A stretch of DNA of 64,000 bases from positions 248,001-312,000 of the forward strand of contig NZ_CP023694.1 in the NCBI RefSeq assembly GCF_008705135.1, written 5' to 3'. This document shows positions 15,836 through 23,773 of the stretch, one piece after another. Made by a program: the position numbers and the translations under genes. Source of the stretch: Streptomyces coeruleorubidus (GTDB lineage: Bacteria; Actinomycetota; Actinomycetes; Streptomycetales; Streptomycetaceae). The notes beneath the pieces are model-generated. The model had not been told where the DNA came from and searched no databases. It worked only from the letters and a program-made list of their open reading frames with translations. Position 1 is the stretch's first letter, and every line of letters begins with the position of its first letter.

Positions 15836-15930
15836 CCGCCTGAGCGGCCATACGTCAGGGGTGGCGGCCGCCTGAGCGGCCCTACCCGTCGGGGGCGGCC
15901 GCCTGACCGCGGCCCTTCCGTCAGGGGCGT
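15835..15930. repeat. Three tandem GC-rich repeats able to form hairpins
   Basis: Three imperfect copies of about 31-32 bases start at 15835, 15867 and 15898, each beginning GCCGCCTGA and containing CGGCC..TACcCGTCgGGGG-like sequence. Copy 2 contains the perfect stem-loop GGCCGC-CTGA-GCGGCC, and a further stem GGGGCG-TCAA-CGCCCC follows the array. The array begins at the stop of the preceding gene and probably also ends its transcript. Confidence 0.75.
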
Positions 15931-16036
15931 CAACGCCCCGCCACCCCGTCACCGCACCACCGCCACGGGCGCCTTCGGCATGCCCGGAACCGGCGCTCGC
16001 GTACGTCCGGCGCCAGAAAGAGACCGTGAAGCAGCC

Positions 16037-17326
16037 ATGAGAACCGCACGGCGGCCGGCCCTGGTCGACCGCCCGACAACCGAGCTGTCCGCCCTGCCGC
16101 GCCGGGCCCCGCTGCCCGCGCACCACCCGGACCCCGTCCTCGACGTCGTCGTCCCCGTGTTCAACGAGGAGAACGACCTGGAGCCCTGCGTCCGGCGCCT
16201 GCACGCGCACCTCACCGAGACCTTTCCCTACCCCTTCCGGATCACCATCGCCGACAACGCCAGCACCGACCGGACCCCGTGCATCGCGGCCCGGCTGGCC
16301 TCGGAGCTGCCCGGCACGGACTGGCTCCGGCTGGCCGAGAAGGGGCGCGGCCGTGCGCTGCACGCTGCCTGGTCACGCTCGGGCGCCCCGGTGCTGGCGT
16401 ATCTCGACGTGGACCTGTCCACGGACCTCGCGGCGCTGCTGCCCCTGGTCGCGCCGCTGATCTCCGGCCACTCGGACATCGCCATCGGCACCCGGCTGGC
16501 GCGCGGTTCGCGGGTGGTGCGCGGGCCGAAGCGGGAGATCATCTCCCGCTGCTACAACGGTCTGCTGCGTTCCACGCTCGCCGTGGGTTTCTCCGACGCG
16601 CAGTGCGGCTTCAAGGCGGTGCGGCGGGACGTCGCCGAGCGGCTGCTGCCGCTGGTGGAGGACCGCGAGTGGTTCTTCGACACCGAGTTGCTGGTCATCG
16701 CCGAGCGGGCGGGACTGCGGATCCACGAGGTGCCGGTGGACTGGGTGGACGACCCGGACAGCCGGGTGCACATCCTGTCCACGGCGCTGGCCGACCTGCG
16801 CGGCATGGCCAGGCTCGGCCGGGCCCTGGCCTGCGGCCGGCTGCCGCTGTCCGCGCTGCGCCGCAGCGGCGGCGACCTCGCCGGGGAGCTGCCGGCGGGC
16901 CTGGCCCGGCAGGTGGTGCGCTTCGCCGCCGTCGGGATCGCCAGCACCCTGTGCTACCTCCTGCTCTACACCGCGCTCCGGCCGCTCACGGGAGCGCAGG
17001 CCGCCAACGCGCTCGCCCTGCTGGCCAGCGCGGTCGCCAACACCGCCGCGAACCGGCGGCTCACCTTCGGGGTGCGGGGCCGTGGCGGCGCGCTGCGTCA
17101 CCACCTCAAGGGGCTCGCGGCCTTCCTGGTCGGGCTGGCACTCACCAGCGGTTCACTGGCCGCCCTCCACCACGCGGTCCCCGAGGCCGGCCACCGGCTC
17201 GAACTCGTGACGCTCGTCGCCGCCAACCTGGCCGCGACGCTGCTGCGCTTCCTCCTCTTCCGGGCCTGGGTCTTCCCCGCCCGCCACGACGCCCGCTCCC
17301 CTCGCCGTACGACAGGATCCTCATGA
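16037..17326 (+). CDS. Glycosyltransferase family 2 fused to a GtrA-like membrane domain
   Basis: Protein of 429 residues. Residues about 35-255 are a GT2 (dolichol-phosphate-mannose synthase-like) domain: LDVVVPVFNEENDLE, nucleotide-sugar motif ADNASTDRT, DxD at YLDVDLSTD, and EWFFDTELL. Residues about 290-415 are a GtrA domain with four membrane helices. This fusion transfers sugar to polyprenyl phosphate and helps flip or anchor it at the membrane. The ATGA overlap with the next gene (17323) and that gene's sugar-lipid-dependent type suggest a two-step donor/transfer pair building a cell-surface glycan or glycoprotein. Confidence 0.87.
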   Translation: MRTARRPALVDRPTTELSALPRRAPLPAHHPDPVLDVVVPVFNEENDLEPCVRRLHAHLTETFPYPFRITIADNASTDRTPCIAARLASELPGTDWLRLAEKGRGRALHAAWSRSGAPVLAYLDVDLSTDLAALLPLVAPLISGHSDIAIGTRLARGSRVVRGPKREIISRCYNGLLRSTLAVGFSDAQCGFKAVRRDVAERLLPLVEDREWFFDTELLVIAERAGLRIHEVPVDWVDDPDSRVHILSTALADLRGMARLGRALACGRLPLSALRRSGGDLAGELPAGLARQVVRFAAVGIASTLCYLLLYTALRPLTGAQAANALALLASAVANTAANRRLTFGVRGRGGALRHHLKGLAAFLVGLALTSGSLAALHHAVPEAGHRLELVTLVAANLAATLLRFLLFRAWVFPARHDARSPRRTTGSS

Positions 17327-18603
17327 GCACCGTCGAGCTGCGTCGACCGCCCTCCGGCCTCGGCTCCCCCGAAGTTCCCCGCGGACGGCGGGAGTTCGGC
17401 CCGCGGCTGCGCGGGGCCGCCGTGCGCTACGGACCCGTGCTGCTGACGTACGGCGTGCTGAAGCTGGCCGGCTTCGCCGTCTTCATGTACCTGCTGGACT
17501 CCGCGGGCGACTTCCGGAAGAAGAACCCGCGATTCGGCGGCGGCGAGCATGCCTGGGACGTCCTGGCCAGCTGGGACGGCTGGTGGTACCAGCAGATCGC
17601 CCGGCACGGATACGACCCGGCCCTGGAACCGGTCCCCGGGGCGACGGGCCTGATCACCCTGGAGGGCAACTCGGCGGCGTTCTTCCCGCTGTACCCGACG
17701 CTGATGCGGCTGGTCTCCGAGTGCACCGGACTCGGCCTGTACGGCGCCGGCATGACGGTCTCCGTCATCGCGTCGTTCGTCGCCGCGCTCGGCATCTACG
17801 CCGTGACGAAACAGCTCGGCGGTCACCGGGCCGGGCTGGTCGCGGCCGGGCTGTGGGCCGTGTGGCCCGGTTCGGGCACGGAGTGGTCGGGCTACTCGGA
17901 GTCCCTCTACACGGCCCTCGCCGCATGGACCTGCCATGCCGTCATGTCCCGCCGCTGGCTCACCGCCGGGCTGCTGACCTGCGCGGCCGGGCTCTGCCGG
18001 CCCACCGCCGTCACGCTGGTCGCCGCCCTCGCCGTCGCCGCGCTGCTGTCCCTGCGCCGGCCGGCGGACGGAGTGCGGCTTGCGGACAGGATCCGGCGTC
18101 CGCTGGCCGCCGTGGTGATTGCCCCGCTGGGCCTGTTCTGCTACCTCGCCTGGGTCAACTACCGCATGGGCGACATCAACGGCTACTCCAAGCTCCAGGA
18201 CGGCGCCTGGGCCCACAAGTTCGACTGGGGAGTCCACTCGTTCAACGTGCTGACGTCCATCCCGGTCGGGCACTTCGACTACCTCTTCGCGATGCCCTTC
18301 CTGGACGTCATCGGTGTCTGCGTGGTGCTGATGGTGCCCGTGCTGACCGTGCTGCTGCTGCGTCTGAGACCGCCCGCCGTGCTCGTCGTCTACACGCTCC
18401 TCTCGTACCTCATGGTGATGACGACACAGCAGTACTTCGGCAACGTCTCGCGCTACCTGCTCCCGCTCTTCCCGTTGTTCATCCCGCTCGCCCTGGCCAT
18501 GCGCCGGCTCAACTGGCCGTCCCTCGCCGCCGTCCTGGGCACGGCCGCGCTGGCCTCCGGGTCGTACGCGGGCTACGTGCTCTTCGAACTCGGGGTGCCG
18601 TAG
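17323..18603 (+). CDS. Multi-pass mannosyltransferase (PIG-V-like, GT-C fold)
   Basis: Integral membrane protein of 426 residues with about nine to ten hydrophobic helices. The first long external loop has the GT-C acidic region in ASWDGWWYQQIARHGYDP, typical of PIG-V-related mannosyltransferases that take sugar from polyprenyl-phosphate donors on the outer face. It overlaps the GT2-GtrA gene by ATGA, so the upstream protein likely supplies the lipid-linked donor. Acceptor unknown. Confidence 0.8.
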   Translation: MSTVELRRPPSGLGSPEVPRGRREFGPRLRGAAVRYGPVLLTYGVLKLAGFAVFMYLLDSAGDFRKKNPRFGGGEHAWDVLASWDGWWYQQIARHGYDPALEPVPGATGLITLEGNSAAFFPLYPTLMRLVSECTGLGLYGAGMTVSVIASFVAALGIYAVTKQLGGHRAGLVAAGLWAVWPGSGTEWSGYSESLYTALAAWTCHAVMSRRWLTAGLLTCAAGLCRPTAVTLVAALAVAALLSLRRPADGVRLADRIRRPLAAVVIAPLGLFCYLAWVNYRMGDINGYSKLQDGAWAHKFDWGVHSFNVLTSIPVGHFDYLFAMPFLDVIGVCVVLMVPVLTVLLLRLRPPAVLVVYTLLSYLMVMTTQQYFGNVSRYLLPLFPLFIPLALAMRRLNWPSLAAVLGTAALASGSYAGYVLFELGVP

Positions 18604-18648
18604 CCGTGGCCGCCTGCCGGACGCACGACCTCTCGGAGGTGCTGCGCG

Positions 18649-18666
18649 AGCCCCCGTGGAGGGGCT
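18649..18666 (+). terminator. Weak hairpin after the mannosyltransferase
   Basis: AGCCCC stem paired with GGGGCT across a short loop. No T-run follows, so its role as a terminator is uncertain. Confidence 0.4.
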
Positions 18667-18743
18667 GCCTCGTGCACCGGGCGGCATACTGATCTCGGCT
18701 TGCGCAGTGACCAGGCCGATGGCCGGAGAGGAGATGACGGGAC

Positions 18744-19202
18744 GTGACCACCGAAGGACCGGGCGGCAGGCGGGGGACTCCCGACGAGCCGGACGGCACT
18801 CCCCCGGTCCCGGACGACGTGTGGCTGAGGTTCCTCACGGACAGCGAGCACGCCATACGCGCCTCCGCCCCCAGGGAGCCTTCCGCGAGGGAGCGGGCGG
18901 CGGGACGGCGGCTCCAACCCCCGCACACCGTCGGTGACCTGTGGCAGCCGGAGGACCTGCGGGTCCGCGTGGCCTGGCGCGACCTGGACCGCCGTGCCAG
19001 GGTCCGGCGCGTGGGACGTGTCGTCGCCACCGCCGCCGCCGTGGCTCTCGCGGTGGGAGCCTGGTCCCAGTTGTCCGCCGGCGCGGGCGCGGGCACCCGG
19101 CCGGGGACGGGCACCGTGCGGCAGGTGGAGGGGGCGACCGCGAGGCAGTCCACGGCCACTCCCTTCCCGTCCGGATCCGCTGTCCCGGTGCCGTCCAGGT
19201 AG
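18744..19202 (+). CDS. Small single-pass membrane protein of unknown function
   Basis: Protein of 152 residues with a charged N-terminal half (VGDLWQPEDLRVRVAWRDLDRRARVRRVGR), one membrane helix at about 90-108 (VVATAAAVALAVGAWSQL) and a Gly/Thr/Ser-rich exterior tail. GTG start with AGGAG about ten bases upstream. I do not recognise a family. The layout resembles the sigma partner at 15317 but no sigma factor gene is adjacent; it stands alone between the mannosyltransferase and the antiporter operon. Confidence 0.6.
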   Translation: MTTEGPGGRRGTPDEPDGTPPVPDDVWLRFLTDSEHAIRASAPREPSARERAAGRRLQPPHTVGDLWQPEDLRVRVAWRDLDRRARVRRVGRVVATAAAVALAVGAWSQLSAGAGAGTRPGTGTVRQVEGATARQSTATPFPSGSAVPVPSR

Positions 19203-19332
19203 CACACACGACGGGTACGGTCCCGCCCGGCCGCCTAGGATGAGCCCACCAGGCCGGATCTGGGCGCTCGTCCGGGCGCGGCCCCCGCAGGCGAGTCTCA
19301 GGAACACGCACGCCGACGGAAGGGGGACAGAC

Positions 19333-19818
19333 ATGAGCGCGCCACGCCTCAGCAGTACGCCGTTGCCCGGCATCGGTGTCCGCTACGACCTGACGACCCG
19401 GGACAGCAGCCGGCTGTCCGTGGTCGCCCACCGCGACGGCCACCGGACGATCAGCGCCTACCGCAGGGACGACCCGGACGCCTGCGACCTGTCGGTGCGT
19501 CTGACGGCGGAGGAGGCGGCGACGCTGATCGACGCGCTGATGCCCGCGCACCACACGCCGAACCTGCTGTCCACCACCAACCTGGGGCTCGTCGCCGAGC
19601 GGATCGAACTGTCCGGCTCCTCGCACTGGAACGGCCGGCTGCTGGGCGAGTCCCGGATCCGCACCGACACCGGCGCGTCCATCGTCGCGGTGCTGCGCCG
19701 GGCCGAGGCGATACCCTCCCCCGCGCCGGACTTCCGGCTCGCCGGCGGTGACACGCTCATCGTCATCGGGACCCGCGAGGGCGTGGAGGCGGCCGCCGCG
19801 ATACTCGGGCGGGAGTGA
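19333..19818 (+). CDS. Cation/proton antiporter regulatory subunit (KhtT-like, TrkA-C)
   Basis: Cytoplasmic protein of 161 residues. The first half (LPGIGVRYDLTTRDSSRLSVVAHRDGHRTISAY) is the KhtT/YhaT N-terminal domain and the last 70 residues (SRIRTDTGASIVAVLRRAEAIPSPAPDFRLAGGDTLIVIGTREGVEAA) are a TrkA-C ligand-binding domain. In Bacillus, KhtT gates the K+/H+ antiporter KhtU in response to pH and cyclic-di-AMP. The antiporter gene starts six bases downstream, so the pair is one operon and the same job is expected here. Confidence 0.88.
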   Translation: MSAPRLSSTPLPGIGVRYDLTTRDSSRLSVVAHRDGHRTISAYRRDDPDACDLSVRLTAEEAATLIDALMPAHHTPNLLSTTNLGLVAERIELSGSSHWNGRLLGESRIRTDTGASIVAVLRRAEAIPSPAPDFRLAGGDTLIVIGTREGVEAAAAILGRE

Positions 19819-19824
19819 CCCGCC

Positions 19825-21078
19825 GTGCACTCCTCAGCGGTCTTCCTGATCGAGTTCGGCTGCCTCATCCTCGGGCTCGGGCTGCTCGGCCGCCTCGCCG
19901 GGCGCTTCAGCTTCTCGCCGATCCCCCTCTACCTGCTGGCCGGGCTCGCCTTCGGCGAGGGCGGACTGCTGCCGCTGGTCGCCAGCGAGGACTTCGTCGC
20001 CATCGGTGCCGAGATCGGCGTCATCCTGCTGCTGCTCATGCTGGGCCTCGAGTACACGGCCACGGACCTCGTCTCCAACCTCAAGACCCACTATCCGGCC
20101 GGGGTCGTCGACGCCGTCCTCAACGCCCTGCCCGGTGCGGTACTCGCGCTGCTGCTCGGCTGGGGACCGGTCGCCGCCGTCGTGCTGGCGGGCGTCACCT
20201 GGGTCTCCTCCTCCGGCGTCATCGCCAAGGTCCTGGGCGAGCTGGGGCGGCTCGGCAACCGCGAGACCCCGGCCATCCTGAGCATCCTGGTCCTCGAGGA
20301 CCTCTCCATGGCGGTCTACCTGCCGATCGTCACGGCCCTGCTGGCCGGGGTGGGCCTGGCAGCGGGCGCGGTCACGCTGGCCATCGCCCTGGGCGTGGCC
20401 ACGCTCGTGCTCGTTCTCGCGGTGCGCTACGGCCGCCACGTCTCCCGCTTCGTCTCCAGCGACGACCCCGAGAAGCTGCTGCTGGTGGTGCTCGGCGTGA
20501 CCCTGGTGGTCGCCGGGCTCGCCCAGCAACTCCAGGTGTCCGCGGCCGTGGGCGCCTTCCTCGTGGGCATCGCGCTGTCCGGTGAGGTCGCCGAGGGCGC
20601 GACGAGCCTGCTCGCACCGCTGCGTGACCTGTTCGCCGCGGTGTTCTTCGTCTTCTTCGGCCTGCACACCGACCCCGCCAGCATCCCGCCCGTACTCCTG
20701 CCCGCCCTCGCCCTGGCGGCCGTCACCACCGCGACGAAGATCGCCACCGGCTACTGGGCCGCGCGCCGCGCCGGGATCGGGCCCAAGGGCCGCTGGCGCG
20801 CCGGCGGCACGCTCGTGGCCCGCGGCGAGTTCTCCATCGTCATCGCCGGACTCGCCGTCACGGCCGGCATCGAGCCCTCCCTCGGCCCCCTGGCCACGGC
20901 CTACGTCCTCATCCTGGTCCTCCTCGGCCCCCTGACCGCCCGCTACACCGAGCCCGTGGCCACCGCCCTGACCGGGCGACTGCGCCGGCGGAACGCCACG
21001 TCCCGCGGAAGCACGACACCCGCTCCACCGGGCGCCCACGAGACCATCGACGACCAGGACATCGTCGGCCGCACCTGA
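19825..21078 (+). CDS. Cation:proton antiporter (CPA2, KhtU/KefB-like)
   Basis: Membrane protein of 417 residues with about 12 helices and no C-terminal RCK domain, as expected where regulation comes from a separate KhtT-type subunit. Core motifs include LLLLMLGLEYT, WVSSSGVIAKVLGELG and LVVAGLAQQLQVSAAVGAFLVGIALSGEVAEGA. It probably exports K+ (or another monovalent cation) in exchange for H+. The last 35 residues are hydrophilic and disordered. GTG start at 19825, coupled to the upstream regulatory gene; a terminator follows at 21086. Confidence 0.9.
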   Translation: MHSSAVFLIEFGCLILGLGLLGRLAGRFSFSPIPLYLLAGLAFGEGGLLPLVASEDFVAIGAEIGVILLLLMLGLEYTATDLVSNLKTHYPAGVVDAVLNALPGAVLALLLGWGPVAAVVLAGVTWVSSSGVIAKVLGELGRLGNRETPAILSILVLEDLSMAVYLPIVTALLAGVGLAAGAVTLAIALGVATLVLVLAVRYGRHVSRFVSSDDPEKLLLVVLGVTLVVAGLAQQLQVSAAVGAFLVGIALSGEVAEGATSLLAPLRDLFAAVFFVFFGLHTDPASIPPVLLPALALAAVTTATKIATGYWAARRAGIGPKGRWRAGGTLVARGEFSIVIAGLAVTAGIEPSLGPLATAYVLILVLLGPLTARYTEPVATALTGRLRRRNATSRGSTTPAPPGAHETIDDQDIVGRT

Positions 21079-21085
21079 CCGACCG

Positions 21086-21116
21086 GCCCCAGCCGGGCCG
21101 GGGCGCCGGCTGGGGC
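21086..21116 (+). terminator. Hairpin after the antiporter gene
   Basis: Eleven-base perfect stem GCCCCAGCCGG / CCGGCTGGGGC with a 9-base loop, 8 bases after the stop. Lacks a strong T-run, as is usual in Streptomyces. Confidence 0.75.
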
Positions 21117-21149
21117 TATCCCGGCAGTTCAGCCCCCGCTGCCTCCTGA

Positions 21150-21440
21150 AGTGCGGCACACGGCAGACCCGGTGGCCTGACGGCGTACGGCCACACTGCC
21201 GTGCCCGCGCCCTGCGGAGCCCGGCGCGGATCCCGCGGCGGCCCCCAGCCCTCTGTGCGGAAGCGCGGCGCGCGGCAGACCCCACCAGCCGACGGCGCAC
21301 GGCTCGGCTCCATGCTCGCCATGCCGATGCCACGGCGCGAAAGGCCCGCCAGCCGGCGGCATACGGCCGCGCGCCCCTACCGGCTGTGCGGAAGAGGCCC
21401 CGCGCACGGCACACCCGGCAAGCCGTCGGGCATACGGCCA
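21150..21440. repeat. Non-coding stretch of about four degenerate repeats
   Basis: Between the antiporter terminator and the Rv1733c-like gene there is no gene. The DNA holds about four diverged copies of a 60-90 base unit with the recurring pieces TGCGGAAG, CGCGGCA(C/G)ACC, AGCCG(A/T)CGG and CATACGGCC, for example near 21152, 21258, 21336 and 21385. Copies differ by several substitutions and indels. No open frame is shared among them. Confidence 0.6.
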
Positions 21441-21442
21441 GG

Positions 21443-22024
21443 TCAGCCCGTCTTCCAGCCGCGCCGCGTGTCGATCCGTTCCCATTCCGCGTCCCACTGC
21501 GCCATGCGCCGGCGGTCCAGGGTCAGTCGTGTCAGCCAGGCGGCGCCCAGCACCACCCCGCCCGCGAGGGCTCCTGCCAGCCCGCCGCCCATGGTCGTGT
21601 GCAGCCAGGCCTCGCCCTCGGACACCGGTGGGGTCGTGATGTCACCGCTCCTGTTCACCCACACAGGGATCGTGCTCCGGGCGGGAGTCCTGGGCGGCAC
21701 CCGCGCATCGTCCGTGTGCGTCGAGCCGTCCGGCTCGGCCCACCGCACCTCGGCCCACACCCGGTGGTCGCTCGCCGCGCGGGCCGGTGACGGGCCCGGC
21801 GCGTCCTCGACGGTGACCGCCGAGACCTGACGGGACTCGGCCCGCTGCCGTTCGACGGCCCGCTCGACGGCGCCCGCCGCCATCAGCCCCGCGCCCACAC
21901 CGCCGAGCAGGGCGAACACCCAGCCGGCGAGCACGACCCAGGCTTCGACGACGTCGATACGCCGTTTGAGCGCGTTGTGGCGCCACCGCCACCACCGCAC
22001 GGTCACACGCTCTGACATCTCCAT
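21443..22024 (-). CDS. Rv1733c-like two-helix membrane protein
   Basis: Protein of 193 residues with membrane helices at about 30-52 and 145-170, and an extracytoplasmic domain between them (VWAEVRWAEPDGSTHTDDARVPPRTPARSTIPVWV then SGDITTPPVS). This architecture matches the actinobacterial Rv1733c family, whose founding member is a hypoxia-induced mycobacterial membrane protein. A paralogue with the same plan is at 49449 in this window. The ATG at 22024 is favoured because GAGGGGGTG lies upstream; a second ATG at 22018 follows. Function unknown. Confidence 0.72.
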   Translation of the reverse strand: MEMSERVTVRWWRWRHNALKRRIDVVEAWVVLAGWVFALLGGVGAGLMAAGAVERAVERQRAESRQVSAVTVEDAPGPSPARAASDHRVWAEVRWAEPDGSTHTDDARVPPRTPARSTIPVWVNRSGDITTPPVSEGEAWLHTTMGGGLAGALAGGVVLGAAWLTRLTLDRRRMAQWDAEWERIDTRRGWKTG

Positions 22025-22100
22025 CGGCCGACACCCCCTCGTGAGCACCGGCAGCACCCTTCCAGTGTGCGCCTGAACCGCGCTCTTGTCGGCGTATGGC

Positions 22101-23199
22101 TCAGCCCGAGGACGCGGAGATCCGCACCCGGTCGCTCTCGTCACCGGACAGAAAGGACGCCAGCGCCCGCCCTTCCTCGGCGACGGAGCCGCGGTCGGCC
22201 CGGGAGAAGCGGCGCAACGGGGTGACCAGGACGGTGTCCGCCTCGACGGTCCAGGTCGCCGCGACCCGGCCGTCGAGCAGGACGACGCGGGCGCCTTCGA
22301 CCGACAGCCCGCGGTGGGCGTCGTCGATGATCCGGCCGCGGTCGTGGTAGCCGAGGATCGCGTTGTCGAACGCCGGCAGGAACCGCACCGGCGCGGGGGT
22401 GTCGGGGTCGGGGCGCGGCGCGTCGGGGAGGTCCAGCAGTTCACGGCCGCGCTCGTCGCGGAAGGCGACGAGTTCCTCGCGCAGGGCGGAGACCGCGGCC
22501 GGCAGTCCCGCCAGACCGCACCAGGCGCGCAGGTCGGCCGAGGCGGCGGGTCCGAACGCGGCCAGGTAACGCCGTACCAGCGTCTGCCCCACGGGGTCGG
22601 AGTCGCCCGGGACCGGCGGGTCTATCTCGCGCCCCAGCCAGGAGGAGACCAGGGCGTAGCGCACTCCCGCCGTCGTGCGCCACAGCCCGCGCGGGGGCAG
22701 CTGCACCATGGGGAGCAGTCCGGCGACCAGCATCTCGCCCAGTGGCCGGTGCCCCGCCGCCGGCCAGCGGTCGGCGACCGCGCGCGAGGTCGCCCATCGA
22801 GCGGGGTTCACCGTCGGCCATGACCTCCCGCCCCGCCGCCGCGAGTTCACCCAGGTCCACCCCCTCCAGCTCGCGGCGGTACGTCCCGAGCACCCGCTGG
22901 CGCAGCATCGCGTCATGGCGGGCCCGCCAGGCCACAAGGTCGTCGGCGGTGACGAGGTGGACGGTGCGGCGCATGAGATGGGTCCGAACCACACGCCGCC
23001 CGGTCAGCAGTTCCGACAGCGCCGTCGGTTCGAACGCCCGCAGCCGGGACCAGAGCCCGATGAACGGTTCCTGCGGTTCCTGCGCCTGGAGACCGCACAG
23101 GTGGGCGACGGCGTCGAGCACCGGCAGGTCGGCGCGGTCGAGGAGCAACTGCCGCGCGAGAGTCGCGCGGTTGAGCGCCCGGGCATCGAGAACGGTCAA
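22101..23199 (-). pseudogene. Winged-helix DNA-binding protein (YcaQ/AlkZ-like, HTH_42), frameshifted
   Basis: The first 130 codons (LDARALNRATLARQLLLDRA, LCGLQAQEPQEPFIGLWSRL) and the last 220 (GQTLVRRYLAAFGPAASADL, FLPAFDNAILGYHDRGRII) are in different frames and together make a normal-length AlkZ-like protein of about 365 residues. The family includes DNA glycosylases that unhook crosslinks and contains the QxQ motif, here QAQ. The frames meet at a run of CG dinucleotides at 22779-22786, where a two-base loss or one-base gain would explain the shift. Either a true recent pseudogene or an assembly error in a GC run. Confidence 0.8.
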
Positions 23200-23348
23200 C
23201 GGAGCACCTCGGCCTTCGAGTCGTGTGCCGACCCGCGGTTCGAGAGGTCCGGGCGGCTTGCCGGATCACCGTGGCACGGCATGCGGTCAGGTCGTGACCG
23301 CATCCGGCGTCACCAGCGCGCACGGTTGTTCACATGGGTGCACTGGCG

Positions 23349-23515
23349 AGGTGTCACGGCTGCGGGAGTCGGGACTGCTGACGCTTCTCGTACCGGCCGC
23401 GCTCGGCGAAGCGGACTGGCCCACGGCGTACGCGGTGGTCCGCCGCCCGGCTAAAGCGGCGGTCGGGGACGACTTTCTCAACGGCACCCACCCTCCGTTC
23501 GTACTCCCCGTCTGA
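23349..23515 (+). pseudogene. N-terminal remnant resembling an acyl-CoA dehydrogenase/SfnB-type monooxygenase
   Basis: The stretch from 23200 to 23773 has no intact gene. Within it, 23349-23515 reads SRLRESGLLTLLVPAALGEA then DWPTAYAVVRRPAKAA, like the N-terminal helical domain of flavin-dependent acyl-CoA dehydrogenase-like sulfur-scavenging monooxygenases, then stops after PPFVLPV. No start codon or later domains remain. If correct, it fits the sulfonate-type dioxygenase next door. Recognition is by eye and moderately uncertain. Confidence 0.4.
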
Positions 23516-23633
23516 CCATCGACGGGCCGACCCGGCGGCGATTGTGAACAGCGCGCTTCACTCTCATGTCGCCCTCCCGATCGGCGTTGACCCGGCGGAT
23601 TCGCGCTGTGATTGTCATTCCTGTGAGCAATTC

Positions 23634-23650
23634 GGAGAACGCTGTTCTCC
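23634..23650. promoter_or_regulatory. Perfect inverted repeat upstream of the TauD-type gene
   Basis: GGAGAAC-GCT-GTTCTCC, a 7-3-7 perfect palindrome, centred about 130 bases before the dioxygenase ATG. The size suits a dimeric repressor operator; the cognate regulator is unknown. Confidence 0.55.
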
Positions 23651-23773
23651 CCGCTCTCTTCCGCAGGCGACCACCACGGCTGTTCCGTGTGCCAGGCACT
23701 GCGTCCTCGTAGTCGACTGAATTCCCCGCAGACGTTTCCGGAGTGAGTCGGCAGCACTGAAAGGACCCCGCAC

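Noticed and set aside
16279..18603. A single 774-codon plus-strand frame covering both glycosyltransferase genes
   Set aside because: Its first half is an out-of-frame shadow of the GT2-GtrA gene; only the part from 17323 on carries family motifs.
21150..21440. CRISPR array
   Set aside because: Repeats are degenerate, of irregular length and spacing, and there are no cas genes.
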